In this document: positions 16,071 through 24,065 of the stretch, piece after piece | Numbering within the stretch: position 1 is the first letter of the stretch | How the letters are laid out: each line of letters opens with the position of its first letter | Assembly: GCF_003030465.1 (NCBI RefSeq) | Contig: NZ_CP028339.1 | Coordinates: forward strand, 372,001 to 436,000 | DNA length: 64,000 bases | Origin: Thauera aromatica K172 | GTDB taxonomy: Bacteria > Pseudomonadota > Gammaproteobacteria > Burkholderiales > Rhodocyclaceae | Direction of reading: 5' to 3' | Program-made: the position numbers and the translations under genes | Notes under the pieces: generated by a model | Databases searched by the model: none | The model's input: only the letters and a program-made list of their open reading frames with translations | What the model was told of the DNA's origin: nothing

Positions 16071-17696
16071 CTACTTCGAGATTGCGAAGAGATCGGATCG
16101 CAACGGGTTGGCAGCGAAGTGCTGCTTCCACAGCCTGGGGGTGAGTTGCGCCACGTCGGCGGCCGGGTGCTGCCCGACACGCTGGAGCACATCGACCAGG
16201 TACGCATAGGGGTCGATGTCGTGCAGGCGGCAGGTGGCGATCAGGCTTTGCGCGATGCCCACGTATTTGGCGCCGACCTCGGTCCAGCAGAAGAGCCAGT
16301 TGCGACGGCCCATCGGCACCACGCGCAGGGCGCGCTCCAGGTGATTGGTGTCGATCGGCACCTCGGGGTCGGCCAGATACACCTCGAGGGCGGCGCGGCG
16401 CTCGCGCACATACGCCATGGCGGTGGTGAGCGGGGAGCTGGGGGAGCTGGGCAGCAGGCCCTGGGATTCGAACTGGGCATCGACCCAGGCGAAGAACTGG
16501 TGGACCACGGGCTTCGCCTGCGCGAGCCGGTGCGCGCGGCGTGCTTCGCCGACGAGCTTGGCTTCGCGGATGTGCTTCTCCACCGCGTACAGCTTGCCAA
16601 TCATGTCCAGCGCCTGGCCTGCGCGCTCGGGCTCGACCGACTGCGCATCGAAGAACTTCCGCCTCGAATGGGCCCAGCATTGAGCGTGTGTGAGCCCGCA
16701 TTTTTCAGCGTAGCGTTCGTAGGCCCCGTAGCCATCAGTGAGCAGCACCGCCCCCTTGGGCGGCGGGTCGGTGCCCAGTGTCTGCGCGATGTGCTTGCCG
16801 CCCCGGCCCTCGTGATAGGGGAAGCAGATCTCGTCACGCTCGCCATAGACCGGCCAGAAATAGCCGCCCTTCATCTTGCCCGGGCCGGCACGGCCCGCCT
16901 TGATCGGGGTCTCGTCCATCGCCTTGACCCGGCTCGCGCGGATCGAGTCGAGTTGGGCGACAAAGACCGGTTCGAGCAGTGAGAGCGCCGCGTGGGTGAG
17001 TTGCGTGAGCCACGGGCGCGAGACCTTGATGCCGTTGTCCCCGAGCCGTTGGTGCTGGCGATACAGCGGCTGGTGGTAGCAGAACTTGTCGGTGATGAGC
17101 CCGGCGACGAAGCTCACGTCGGCCCGGCTGCCCTCGATCACCCCGACCGGCGCCGCCGGGCAAGACATCACCTGGGTGTCGCGGTGCTTGATCACCGGGC
17201 GCACGTATTTGAGGATGACGTAGCTGCCCGGGCGCTGCGCGAGCCGGAAACTCGTCTTCTCGCCAATCACCTCGTACTGGTCCGGGGCGAGCCCTTCGGC
17301 GTCCGGGTTGGGCAGCGCGATCGTCTCGACCGGCACCCGGGTCTCGTCAAAGAACAGCGCCGGCTCGTCGTCCCGGGCGTAATCGGTGGCGCGGGCCCGG
17401 CGGGTGTGGGCGGCGATGTCCTTGCCAGGCGGCGGGGGCGAGGATTCGGGCACCGGCAACTCGCCCAGGTGCATCTGATGCGGGTCGGCCTCGAAGAGGC
17501 GCTTCTCGCTCTTCTGGCCGAACAGCTGCCGCCGGAACCAGTCGAGCTGGTGTTTCATCGCCTGGAACTCAAGCCGCATCGCATCGAGTTGGCGCTGTGT
17601 GGCCGCGTTCGCCTGGGCCAGTTCCACGACTTGCTCAGGGGCCCAGCGGGCGGCCTCGGCAAGCGTCGGAACGGTCAGGAAAACGGGCGTTGTCAT
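16071..17696 (-). CDS. tnpC: IS66 family transposase TnpC
   Basis: 541 residues from the ATG at 17696; an ATG at 17705 is also possible. An N-terminal leucine-zipper-like region (LDAMRLEFQAMKHQLDWFRR), QLFGQKSEKR, and a zinc-finger-like IS66 segment (VIKHRDTQVMSCPAAPVGVI) come first. The DDE catalytic core follows: SRVKAMDETPIK, VLLTDGYGAYERYAEK, and PEVPIDTNHLERALRVVPMG. It ends with the IS66 C-terminal domain. It catalyses transposition of the element. Confidence 0.97.
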   Translation of the reverse strand: MTTPVFLTVPTLAEAARWAPEQVVELAQANAATQRQLDAMRLEFQAMKHQLDWFRRQLFGQKSEKRLFEADPHQMHLGELPVPESSPPPPGKDIAAHTRRARATDYARDDEPALFFDETRVPVETIALPNPDAEGLAPDQYEVIGEKTSFRLAQRPGSYVILKYVRPVIKHRDTQVMSCPAAPVGVIEGSRADVSFVAGLITDKFCYHQPLYRQHQRLGDNGIKVSRPWLTQLTHAALSLLEPVFVAQLDSIRASRVKAMDETPIKAGRAGPGKMKGGYFWPVYGERDEICFPYHEGRGGKHIAQTLGTDPPPKGAVLLTDGYGAYERYAEKCGLTHAQCWAHSRRKFFDAQSVEPERAGQALDMIGKLYAVEKHIREAKLVGEARRAHRLAQAKPVVHQFFAWVDAQFESQGLLPSSPSSPLTTAMAYVRERRAALEVYLADPEVPIDTNHLERALRVVPMGRRNWLFCWTEVGAKYVGIAQSLIATCRLHDIDPYAYLVDVLQRVGQHPAADVAQLTPRLWKQHFAANPLRSDLFAISK

Positions 17697-17725
17697 GGCC
17701 CGCATTTTACCGCAAAAGCCAGCAT

Positions 17726-18085
17726 TCATGCGGCTTTCACCGCGATTTCTGGCAGTTTGAAGCGGCGTTTGAAGCGCGCCGGCTCGATGCCTTCGAGCAG
17801 CAATTTGAGCCCTGTCCAGTCCATCTCGCGGCTGACCGCCTTGGACCAGTCCGACACGAAGCGCCCCGACTCGAGCCGCTTGGCCCAGATGCAAAAGCCG
17901 CTGCGATCCCAGTACAGCACCTTCATCTGGGTCGCCCGCCGGTTGATGAACACGAACAGATGCCCCGACAAAGGGTCCTGTCCCACGCCGTGGTGTGCCA
18001 GTGCATAGAGCCCGTCGAAGGATTTGCGCATATCGACCGGCCGACCATACAGGTGCACCCGTACCGTGCCCTCCGGGAAGAACAT
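17726..18085 (-). CDS. tnpB: IS66 accessory protein TnpB
   Basis: 119 residues. VRVHLYGRPVDMRKSFDGLY and GHLFVFINRRATQMKVLYWD are the signature of the IS66 ORF2/Orf34-like accessory protein. Its ATG overlaps the tnpA stop (ATGA), and tnpC starts 29 bases downstream. Confidence 0.96.
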   Translation of the reverse strand: MFFPEGTVRVHLYGRPVDMRKSFDGLYALAHHGVGQDPLSGHLFVFINRRATQMKVLYWDRSGFCIWAKRLESGRFVSDWSKAVSREMDWTGLKLLLEGIEPARFKRRFKLPEIAVKAA

Positions 18086-18390
18086 CAGCCGCGCACCAGG
18101 TGCAGTACCAGTCCGCCACCCAGATCGAGCTTGAGCTCGAGGCGCGAGGCGCCGCCTGAGCCCAGCACGCCCAGATCGACGAACGCCTCTTGCCGAGCCG
18201 GCGTTCGAGCGTCTGCTGCACCGCTCGCCAGAGCAACGAGTGCCCGCCAGCGTTGAAAGCTCGAGACGCTGATCGACTCGCGCGCGCAAAACGCCGCCAC
18301 GCTCAGTCCGCTCGATACATGGCGGGCGAACACCTCCCGCCACTCGTCCCGACTGCGCCGCCGCCACTTGCGCTTGATTGCTCCTGCCAT
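18085..18390 (-). CDS. tnpA: IS66 accessory protein TnpA (HTH)
   Basis: 101 residues from the ATG at 18390 (MAGAIKRKWRRRSRDEWREV). It has a helix-turn-helix of the IS3/IS66 ORF1 type (SGLSVAAFCARESISVSSFQ). It is the first gene of the element, reading inward from the 18475 end. Confidence 0.93.
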   Translation of the reverse strand: MAGAIKRKWRRRSRDEWREVFARHVSSGLSVAAFCARESISVSSFQRWRALVALASGAADARTPARQEAFVDLGVLGSGGASRLELKLDLGGGLVLHLVRG

Positions 18391-18475
18391 GAACACCGCC
18401 TCCGTTGTTGAACCTGGAGGCGATTGTCCACGCCGATCATGCGACCGGGAACAACGCCGGGCAGTTACCGCTTAC

Positions 18476-18530
18476 GGTCCGACGCCGCGCTCGACACCCG
18501 CAGCCTGGCCGAGGTGTTCGCCGAACCGTA
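18476..18530 (+). pseudogene. Rpn nuclease C-terminal fragment, right part
   Basis: Continues the frame left at 16042: SDAALDTRSLAEVFAEP, then TAG. The stop codon is formed by the first bases of the palindromic repeat (CCG TAG GGG). Confidence 0.85.
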
Positions 18531-18556
18531 GGGGCGACCCGCCGGGTCGCCCCTAC
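18528..18556. repeat. Dispersed palindromic repeat at Rpn 3' end
   Basis: GGGGCGACCC/GGGTCGCCCC hairpin directly at the end of the Rpn reading frame, followed by CAGCCAGCCATTGAAGGG, the tail shared by the other Rpn copies. Confidence 0.85.
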
Positions 18557-18573
18557 AGCCAGCCATTGAAGGG

Positions 18574-19316
18574 ATCAGGACCTGATCCGCCAGAAGCAGC
18601 TCGCTCCGGGCGGACAGCTGCCGCCGGTGCTGCCGATCGTGCTCTACAACGGCGAACGGCGTTGGCGCGCGCCCACCACGCTGGCGGCGCTGGTGCCGCC
18701 GCTGCCGGCATTCCTGAAGCCGCTGCAGCCGCAGATGCGCTACGTGCTGATCGACGAAGGCGCCTACCCGGACGAAACCCTGCGCGGACTGCCGCAAAAC
18801 CTCGCCGCCGCCATCTTCCAGGCCGAACGCCTGCAGACGCCCGCGGCGATCCAGGACTTCGTCGCCCGCCTGGAGGCCGAAACCCGCGCCCCGGCCTTCG
18901 CCCGCGTGCGCCGCATCGTCGCCATCTGGCTGCGTGCGGTCCTCAGGCATAATCGCACCTACGCCATCGATCTGCCCGAACTGGACGATCTGCAGGAGCT
19001 GAACACCATGCTGTCGCAACGCATCGAAAAATGGGCCAAGGACTACCTCGCCGCGGGTGAGCAGAAGGGGCGGATGGAAGGACGGGTGGAAGGGCTGCAG
19101 CAAGGCGTCCTCCGCGGAGAGGCCCGCGTGCTGGCACGCATCCTGACCCGTCGCTTCGGCGAGCTGCCCGGCTGGGCCGAAGCGCACCTCAGCGCAGCCA
19201 CCGAAGCGCAGCTCGAAGCCTGGTCCGACGCCGTGCTCGACGCCCGCAGCCTGGCCGAGGTGTTCGCCGAACCGCAGGGGCGACCCGGCGGGTCGCCCCC
19301 ACCGGCCAGCCATTGA
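18574..19316 (+). pseudogene. Rpn nuclease, 5'-truncated copy
   Basis: Homology to the intact copies begins at ATCAGGACCTGATCCGCC, about codon 99, directly after palindrome tail DNA. It runs to the normal end (AEVFAEPQGRPGGSPPPASH). The N-terminal catalytic core with the DD and IEFQ motifs is missing, so nuclease activity is not expected. The whole C-terminal half is open, including the internal SD-ATG (ATG at 19008), which would give a 102-residue C-terminal protein. A GTG/ATG start within the frame could also give a longer product. Confidence 0.85.
19274..19302. repeat. Dispersed palindromic repeat inside the Rpn 3' coding end
   Basis: Here the first bases are GCAGGGGC instead of GTAGGGGC, so no stop is formed and the palindrome is translated as PQGRPGGSP. 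The stop comes 15 bases later (CATTGA). A short CGGGGCCGGCCCCGTTTT hairpin follows at 19324-19341 and may terminate the transcript. Confidence 0.85.
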
Positions 19317-19379
19317 AGGGAATCGGGGCCGGCCCCGTTTTACTCGCGGACTCGCGCGCAGCGATCTGTTCCCGGTAGT

Positions 19380-19691
19380 TCAGACCATCTTGATGATCAG
19401 GCGCTTGCCGCAGGCATGTGCGTACTTGCGCAGCGTGGCGAACGAGGGCGAATGGTGCTCGCTGCGGATCGAGGCTTCCAGGCGCGACACGGCACTCTTG
19501 GTCGTTCCCATGCGGGCTGCGACTTCCTCTTGGGTCAGGCCCGCCTGCTTGCGGGCCTGCAGCAGTTCGTTGAGTGCAGCGTACTCCTCTTCCAATCCGT
19601 CCCACGCGGCCTTGAATCCTGGCCGTTGCATGGCACGGGCAAGTTCCGCCTTGGTGTCCAGGCGAACCGGCTTGAATTGCTCGCTATGCAT
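19380..19691 (-). CDS. XRE-family antitoxin
   Basis: 103 residues with a central HTH (LLQARKQAGLTQEEVAARMG, TTKSAVSRLEASIRSEHHSP) and a C-terminus ending CGKRLIIKMV, typical of antitoxins paired with Gp49/HigB-like toxins. Its start overlaps the toxin stop by 8 bases. A 17-codon copy of its end lies at 22520-22570. Confidence 0.9.
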   Translation of the reverse strand: MHSEQFKPVRLDTKAELARAMQRPGFKAAWDGLEEEYAALNELLQARKQAGLTQEEVAARMGTTKSAVSRLEASIRSEHHSPSFATLRKYAHACGKRLIIKMV

Positions 19692-20010
19692 GTTTGACCT
19701 CCTTCAGTCGCTTGCGGGCTGTTTTCAGTTCCCGATCGGGCGTTTCCTGCGTCTTCTTGATAAAGCTGTGCAGGATCACGATCTCGCGTCCGACCATCGT
19801 GCAGTAGAACGCACGGCCAATTCCTTCCGCGCCCTTGCAACGTAACTCGAAGAGTCCGTCGCCCATGGCACGTGAGTGCGGCAAACGTAGGTCGGCACCG
19901 TGCTCTTCCATTAGTAGGAGCAGGCGAAGGTAGTCGGCGTAGATGCCAACCGGCCACTCGGTGATCTCGCGTTGCACGCGCTCATTGAAGTAGCTGACAG
20001 CCCAGTTCAT
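19684..20010 (-). CDS. Gp49/HigB-like RelE-superfamily toxin
   Basis: A 108-residue protein: MNWAVSYFNERVQREITEWP, LPHSRAMGDGLFELRCKGAE, GIGRAFYCTMVGREIVILHS, FIKKTQETPDRELKTARKRL. The FELR, R-x-FY and FIKKTQxTP motifs are those of the phage Gp49-like toxin family, which cleaves mRNA during translation. It is intact and coupled to its antitoxin. Confidence 0.92.
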   Translation of the reverse strand: MNWAVSYFNERVQREITEWPVGIYADYLRLLLLMEEHGADLRLPHSRAMGDGLFELRCKGAEGIGRAFYCTMVGREIVILHSFIKKTQETPDRELKTARKRLKEVKHA

Positions 20011-20045
20011 GTCCTGGAGGTTAGCGAATTTGATAACTTTTGCAA

Positions 20046-20109
20046 CTGGGTAGCCATTTCGCTTCTCCCAGTCCCGTTCAGCAACTTCACTGCACGCTCG
20101 ATGTTGCCG
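20046..20109 (-). pseudogene. Scrap of a COG3657 killer toxin gene
   Basis: The minus strand resembles the IERAVKLLKDWEKRNG end at 15770-15830, with small indels that break the frame. It is a second relic of the same toxin. Nothing else is visible between here and 20164. Confidence 0.55.
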
Positions 20110-20174
20110 CCGATCAGTAATGAACCTCAGCCACGCGAATCAAGCGCTGGGGTTGCACAGCGAGCATTTACATC

Positions 20175-20514
20175 TCAGGCGTGTGGCCGGGCCTCGATGG
20201 CGAGCTTGGCGATGTAGCCCGAGCGGGTTTCACCCGCGGCACGGGCGCGCGCATCGAGCCGGGCCAGCACGCGGCGTGGCAGGGTGATGTTCACCCGCTC
20301 GGCCTTGTCGTCGAGGATGGCGGGGTCGACTTCGGCCACGGCCCAGATCCATCCATCGAATTCGGGATTGGCGCGGTGCGCCGCGATGGAGGTCGGTGCT
20401 GGAATGTCGCCGCCGTCGTCCATCACCGCCTCGATCCACGCCGCAATGGCTTCCTTGGCGTTGTCGGTGGCTTCGTCGATGCCGCTGTCGGCCGCCGAAA
20501 AGCAGCCCGGCAGG
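20175..20514 (-). pseudogene. HicB antitoxin, N-terminally truncated duplicate
   Basis: Near-identical to HicB at 23402-23827 from CFSAADSGIDEATDNAKEAI through the ribbon-helix-helix end (ERVNITLPRRVLARLDARAR ... AKLAIEARP), with its own stop after HA. The first 27 or so residues are replaced at 20515 by an Rpn C-terminal fragment on the opposite strand. No HicA is adjacent. Confidence 0.85.
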
Positions 20515-20517
20515 CTG

Positions 20518-20616
20518 GAAGCGCACCTCAGCGCAGCTGCCGAAGTGCAGCTCGAAGCCTGGTCCGACGCCGTGCTCGACACCCACAGCCTGGCCGAGGT
20601 TTTCGCCGAACCGTAG
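20518..20616 (+). pseudogene. Rpn nuclease C-terminal fragment
   Basis: Reads EAHLSAAAEVQLEAWSDAVL then DTHSLAEVFAEP and a TAG formed by the palindrome. It is joined at 20514-20518 to the broken hicB copy. Confidence 0.85.
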
Positions 20617-20641
20617 GGGCGACCCGGCGGGTCGCCCCTAC
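20613..20641. repeat. Dispersed palindromic repeat at Rpn 3' end
   Basis: GGGGCGACCC/GGGTCGCCCC hairpin followed by the CAGCCAGCCATTGAAGGG tail. The next 180 bases, the upstream region of the following rpn copy, are duplicated at 24163-24347. Confidence 0.85.
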
Positions 20642-20819
20642 AGCCAGCCATTGAAGGGAATCGGGGTCAAACGCCGCCTTGCGGCTGCCGGAGTCGCCAA
20701 CACGGTGGTGCTGCACGCAGCGCGCCAAGCAGGTTGCGGCTCTCCGGGCTGCTGCCGATTATTTCAAAAACATAACCATATGGGATAGCATGGCCTGCCT
20801 ACGACTCCGGCCAGCCCCC

Positions 20820-21370
20820 ATGCCTGCGCGCGATCACGATTCCGGCTACAAGCTGCTGTTCTCCGACCCGCTGATGGTGCGCGACCTGGTGCGCGGTTTC
20901 GTCGATGATCCCTGGCTGCAGCGGCTCGATTTTTCCACCTTGGAGCCGGTCAAGGGCCACTACGTCACCGAGGACATGCGCCAGCGCGCCGACGACGTGG
21001 TATGGCGGGTGAGGGCCGACGAGGGCTGGGTGTATCTGTACCTGCTGATCGAGTTCCAGCACGCTGTCGACCGCTTCATGGCGTTGCGCATGCTGGTGTA
21101 TGTGGGGCTGCTGTATCAGGACCTGATCCGCCAGAAGCAGCTCGCCCCGGGCGGACAGCTGCCGCCGGTGCTGCCGATCGTGCTCTACAACGGCGAACGG
21201 CGTTGGCGCGCGCCCACCACGCTGGCGGCGCTGGTGCCGCCGCTGCCGGCATTCCTGAAGCCGCTGCAGCCGCAGATGCGCTACGTGCTGATCGACGAAG
21301 GCGCCTACCCGGACGAAACCCTGCGCGGACTGCCGCAAAACCTCGCCGCCGCCATCTTCCAGGCCGAACG
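20820..21370 (+). pseudogene. Rpn nuclease, 3'-truncated first tandem copy
   Basis: From the ATG at 20820 the first 183 codons match the intact copy: MPARDHDSGYKLLFSDPLMV, RADDVVWRV, LLIEFQHAVDRFMALRMLVY, AAAIFQAE. At 21371 the ATG of the next copy begins in another frame, and this frame ends at 21425 after 18 junk codons. The nuclease core is complete but the C-terminal region is missing. If made, it would be a nuclease domain without its C-terminal module. Confidence 0.85.
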
Positions 21371-22396
21371 ATGCCTGCGCGCGACCACGATTCTGGCTAC
21401 AAGCTGCTGTTTTCCGACCCGCTGATGGTGCGCGACCTGGTGCGCGGCTTCGTCGATGATCCGTGGCTGCAGCGGCTCGACTTTTCCACGCTGGAGCCGG
21501 TCAAGGGCCACTACGTCAGCGAGGACATGCGCCAGCGCGCCGACGACGTGGTGTGGCGGGTGAAGAGCGGCGAGGGCTGGGTGTATCTGTACCTGCTGAT
21601 CGAGTTCCAGCACGCCATTGACCGCTTCATGGCGCTGCGCATGCTGGTGTATGTGGGGCTGCTGTACCAGGACCTGATCCGCCAGAAGCAGCTCGCCCCG
21701 GGCGGACAGCTGCCGCCGGTGCTGCCGATCGTGCTCTACAACGGCGAGCGGCGCTGGCGCGCACCGACCACGCTGGCGGCGCTGCTGCCGCCGCTGCCGG
21801 CATTTCTGAAACCGTTGCAGCCGCAGATGCGCTACGTGCTGATCGACGAGGGCGCCTACCCGGACGAAACCCTGCGCGGCCTGCCGCAAAACCTCGCCGC
21901 CGCGATCTTCCAGGCCGAACGCCTGCAGACGCCCGCGGCGATCCAGGACTTCGTCGCCCGCCTGGAGGCCGAAACCCGCGCCCCGGCCTTCGCCCGCGTG
22001 CGCCGCATCGTCGCCATCTGGCTGCGCGCGGTCCTCAGGCATAATCGCACCTACGCCATCGATCTGCCCGAACTGGACGATCTGCAGGAGCTGAACACCA
22101 TGCTGTCGCAACGCATCGAAAAATGGGCCAAGGAGTACCTCGCCGCGGGTGAGCAGAAGGGGCGGGTGGAAGGGCTGCAGCAAGGCGTCCTCCGCGGAGA
22201 GGCCCGCGTGCTGGCACGCATCCTGACCCGTCGCTTCGGCGAGCTGCCCGGCTGGGCCGAAGCGCACCTCAGCGCAGCCACCGAAGCGCAGCTCGAAGCC
22301 TGGTCCGACGCCGTGCTCGACGCCCGCAGCCTGGCCGAGGTGTTCGCCGAACCGCAGGGGCGACCCGGCGGGGCGCCCCTACCGGCCAGCCATTGA
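21371..22396 (+). CDS. Rpn family recombination-promoting nuclease/putative transposase
   Basis: 341 residues, a normal length for COG5464. The PD-(D/E)XK core lies in the first 130 residues: LVRGFVDDPWLQRLDFSTLE, ADDVVWRVKSGEGWVYLYLL with the first Asp, then the E-x-Q motif LIEFQHAIDRFMALRMLVYV. The C-terminus is helical and charged (AGEQKGRVEGLQQGVLRGEA, ARILTRRFGELPGWAEAHLS). E. coli Rpn proteins are DNA endonucleases that raise RecA-independent recombination and can be toxic or act against phage. The start sits 1 base after the broken preceding copy, so its promoter and RBS derive from inside that copy. Confidence 0.93.
   Translation: MPARDHDSGYKLLFSDPLMVRDLVRGFVDDPWLQRLDFSTLEPVKGHYVSEDMRQRADDVVWRVKSGEGWVYLYLLIEFQHAIDRFMALRMLVYVGLLYQDLIRQKQLAPGGQLPPVLPIVLYNGERRWRAPTTLAALLPPLPAFLKPLQPQMRYVLIDEGAYPDETLRGLPQNLAAAIFQAERLQTPAAIQDFVARLEAETRAPAFARVRRIVAIWLRAVLRHNRTYAIDLPELDDLQELNTMLSQRIEKWAKEYLAAGEQKGRVEGLQQGVLRGEARVLARILTRRFGELPGWAEAHLSAATEAQLEAWSDAVLDARSLAEVFAEPQGRPGGAPLPASH
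22086..22102 (+). promoter_or_regulatory. Internal Shine-Dalgarno and ATG within rpn
   Basis: AGGAG (22086-22090), 9 bases, then an in-frame ATG (22100) at codon 244 of the rpn gene. Initiation here would yield 98 residues starting MLSQRIEKWAKEYLAAGEQK. The same arrangement is conserved at 25311 and in the truncated copy at 19008. Rpn genes of E. coli make a short C-terminal protein from an internal start that inhibits the full-length toxin. Use of this start here is inferred. Confidence 0.55.
22354..22382. repeat. Dispersed palindromic repeat inside the Rpn 3' coding end
   Basis: GCAGGGGCGACCCGGC with right arm GGGGCGCCCCTAC (one arm base changed). Translated as PQGRPGGAPLP, then ASH and stop. 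Confidence 0.8.
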
Positions 22397-22519
22397 AGGG
22401 AATCGGGGCCGCCCCGTTTTACTCGCGGACTCGCGCGCAGCGATTGTTTACCGCGGCCCAATGGGTAAATGACATCAGCAGGTAGTCGCCCTTCTTCGCA
22501 ACGATCTGTTCCCAGTAGT

Positions 22520-22570
22520 TCAGACCATCTTGATGACCAGGCGCTTGCCGCAGGCGTGTGCGTACTTGCG
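22520..22570 (-). pseudogene. C-terminal remnant of an XRE antitoxin gene
   Basis: RKYAHACGKRLVIKMV and stop, the same end as the intact antitoxin at 19380. The preceding DNA (22400-22519) copies the trailer that follows the rpn copy at 19316, with an extra piece whose minus-strand reading (EQIVAKKGDYLLMSF) resembles a transposase scrap of uncertain family. Confidence 0.7.
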
Positions 22571-22655
22571 CCTGCGTGACGTCCGCCACATTGGCGGCGG
22601 TGCGGACCAGACCAGAGTCGACATCAACACCGATGTGCGCCTTCATGCCGCCTGC
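22571..22655 (-). pseudogene. Fragment of an IS5-type transposase
   Basis: The minus strand reads GMKAHIGVDVDSGLVRTAAN then VADVTQAQ, the characteristic FGMKAHIGVDxxSGLxH motif of IS5-family transposases. It is fused on one side to the XRE remnant and on the other to the end of the next antitoxin gene. Confidence 0.75.
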
Positions 22656-22990
22656 AAAAGAAACTCGACTTTCACGGCCTCGAACGGAAAGACGATCCGG
22701 CCGTCCTCCGTGCGTTCGAGTACACCGGCGTTGAGCAGCGCCGTGATGTCGCCGTGAACAGCCTTGATGTCGCGGCCGACACGACGGGCCGCCTCTCGAA
22801 TCGATACCGGACCGGCCCCGCACAATACCTTCAGCAGTTCCCACCGTTTTTCGGTCAGCACCTTCCAGAGCAGCTCGGGAGTGGCAAAGCTGATATGGGC
22901 CGACCGTTGTGGTTTGCCCGATTCCCAGGCGCGGGTAAAGTCCGCCATCGCGTCCGCGGGTGAGCGGACATCAAGCGTCACGGTTTTCAT
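22643..22990 (-). CDS. TumA/HVO_A0114-like antitoxin (winged HTH)
   Basis: 115 residues from the ATG at 22990 (MKTVTLDVRSPADAMADFTR). A winged-helix region, LLKVLCGAGPVSIREAARRV, GRDIKAVHGDITALLNAGVL and ERTEDGRIVFPFEAVKVEF, matches the HVO_A0114-type DNA-binding antitoxins. The last residues (LLQAA, stop) coincide with IS5-derived DNA, so the original 3' end may have been swapped with little loss. It overlaps the toxin gene upstream. Confidence 0.82.
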   Translation of the reverse strand: MKTVTLDVRSPADAMADFTRAWESGKPQRSAHISFATPELLWKVLTEKRWELLKVLCGAGPVSIREAARRVGRDIKAVHGDITALLNAGVLERTEDGRIVFPFEAVKVEFLLQAA

Positions 22991-23267
22991 CGTTCCACCT
23001 CTGTATGTCGCGTTGAAAGTCGGCAATCAATTTTTCCGGAGTGGTGAAGGCGTAGGGGCTTTCAATTCGGCCGAGATGCCGATGATCGCCTTTTCCGGCT
23101 TCGTTGTCGTAACGGAGAACGCATTCGCCACGAACGACGTAGGCGAGTCGATACTTGAAATCATGGGATGATCCCCCTACGGGCCGAGGCAAGCGCCACA
23201 GCACGAGTTCAGCGAAAGACGACGCCGTGTAAGGGATGCGCGTCGAAACGAGCTGCATGGCTTTCAT
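22971..23267 (-). CDS. TumE-family toxin (DUF6516-like)
   Basis: 98 residues from the ATG at 23267 (MKAMQLVSTRIPYT); starts at 23258 and 23276 are also possible. The region with FAELVLWRLPRPVGGSSHDF, KYRLAYVVRGECVLRYDNEA and GKGDHRHLGRIESPYAFTTP fits the TumE/DUF6516 toxin type, whose hallmark is YDNExGKGDHxH. It is paired and overlapping with the TumA-like antitoxin, and an inverted repeat lies at its 5' end. Confidence 0.82.
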   Translation of the reverse strand: MKAMQLVSTRIPYTASSFAELVLWRLPRPVGGSSHDFKYRLAYVVRGECVLRYDNEAGKGDHRHLGRIESPYAFTTPEKLIADFQRDIQRWNDENRDA

Positions 23268-23277
23268 GTTGCACATG

Positions 23278-23304
23278 TTGACAACACATTGGACGTGTTG
23301 TCAA
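23278..23304. promoter_or_regulatory. Inverted repeat before the TumE/TumA genes, likely operator
   Basis: TTGACAACAC, 7 bases, GTGTTGTCAA: perfect 10-base arms touching the toxin start. It is probably the binding site for the antitoxin, and part of it (TTGACA) could serve as a -35 element. Confidence 0.7.
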
Positions 23305-23312
23305 TTACTCCA

Positions 23313-23398
23313 GCGGCTAGTCGTCCGGAGGTGGGTCGGCGCGGTGTAGAAGAAGGCTTCCGAGACGTACTGGCTGCGGTCGTAGTAGTCGGCAACAG
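23313..23398 (-). pseudogene. Fragment of a methyltransferase gene
   Basis: The minus strand reads ADYYDRSQYVSEAFFYTAPT then HLRTT. This is homologous to residues 21-44 of the methyltransferase at 12798-14450 (ADSYDRNQYLSHAFFFTAPA). Only this piece is present. Confidence 0.7.
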
Positions 23399-23401
23399 GG
23401 C

Positions 23402-23827
23402 TCACCGCGAAACGGAGCCGGGCGTGAAAATCGGCCGGGCCTCGATGGCGAGCTTGGCGATGTAGCCCGAGCGGGTTTCACCCGCGGCACGGGCGCGCGC
23501 ATCGAGCCGGGCCAGCACGCGGCGTGGCAGGGTGATGTTCACCCGCTCGGCCTTGTCGTCGAGGATGGCGGGGTCGACTTCGGCCACGGCCCAGATCCAT
23601 CCATCGAATTCGGGATTGGCGCGGTGCGCCGCGATGGAGGTCGGTGCTGGAATGTCGCCGCCGTCGTCCATCACCGCCTCGATCCACGCCGCAATGGCTT
23701 CCTTGGCGTTGTCGGTGGCTTCGTCGATGCCGCTGTCGGCCGCCGAAAAGCAGCCCGGCAGGTCGGGCACCACCACGCCCCAGGCGTGCGTCCCGTCGCC
23801 CGGCTCGATTGCAATCGGGTATTTCAT
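23402..23827 (-). CDS. hicB: HicB-family antitoxin
   Basis: 141 residues from the ATG at 23827. The N-terminal degenerate RNase-H-like domain (MKYPIAIEPGDGTHAWGVVV, PDLPGCFSAADSGIDEATDN) is followed by a C-terminal ribbon-helix-helix (ERVNITLPRRVLARLDARAR). The last nine or so residues (IFTPGSVSR) come from foreign DNA, while the duplicate at 20175 ends EARPHA. It lies 11 bases after hicA and should neutralise it. Confidence 0.92.
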   Translation of the reverse strand: MKYPIAIEPGDGTHAWGVVVPDLPGCFSAADSGIDEATDNAKEAIAAWIEAVMDDGGDIPAPTSIAAHRANPEFDGWIWAVAEVDPAILDDKAERVNITLPRRVLARLDARARAAGETRSGYIAKLAIEARPIFTPGSVSR

Positions 23828-23838
23828 CGTCGTCTCCT

Positions 23839-24009
23839 TTACTTGAGCCCGGCCAGCTTCAACAGCTTGTGCGCCAGGTCCTTGCGCGGGTGCGGCACGC
23901 TGATGTGGCCGGGCTTGTCCGGGTGGCGGAACACGTGGTGAGAGCCGCGCACGTTGGCCAGCTCCCAGCCGCCGCGTTCCTGTTGCTTGATCAGGTCTGT
24001 GCCGTTCAT
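23839..24009 (-). CDS. hicA: HicA-family mRNA interferase toxin
   Basis: 56 residues from the ATG at 24009 (MNGTDLIKQQERGGWELANV); 60 residues if the ATG at 24021 is used. The catalytic RGSHHVFRHP motif and the end HPRKDLAHKLLKLAGLK are typical of HicA, a small dsRBD-fold RNase. The toxin-first order with hicB is standard. The pair appears complete. Confidence 0.92.
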   Translation of the reverse strand: MNGTDLIKQQERGGWELANVRGSHHVFRHPDKPGHISVPHPRKDLAHKLLKLAGLK

Positions 24010-24065
24010 GGTGTGGATCATACGCACGACGACCGGTGCCCAGAAAGGTAACGCCCACGATTGCC

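Larger units (their letters stand above)
16043..18475 (-). mobile_element. Complete IS66-family insertion sequence
   Basis: A 2433-base element with terminal inverted repeats GTAAGCGGTAACTG (16043-16056) and CAGTTACCGCTTAC (18462-18475). It carries tnpA, tnpB and tnpC in order on the minus strand. Both ends are flanked by GGTCCGAC (16035-16042 and 18476-18483), an 8-base target duplication typical of IS66. Removing the element and one repeat restores the Rpn C-terminal frame. All three genes are open and the ends are intact, so it may be active. Confidence 0.96.
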
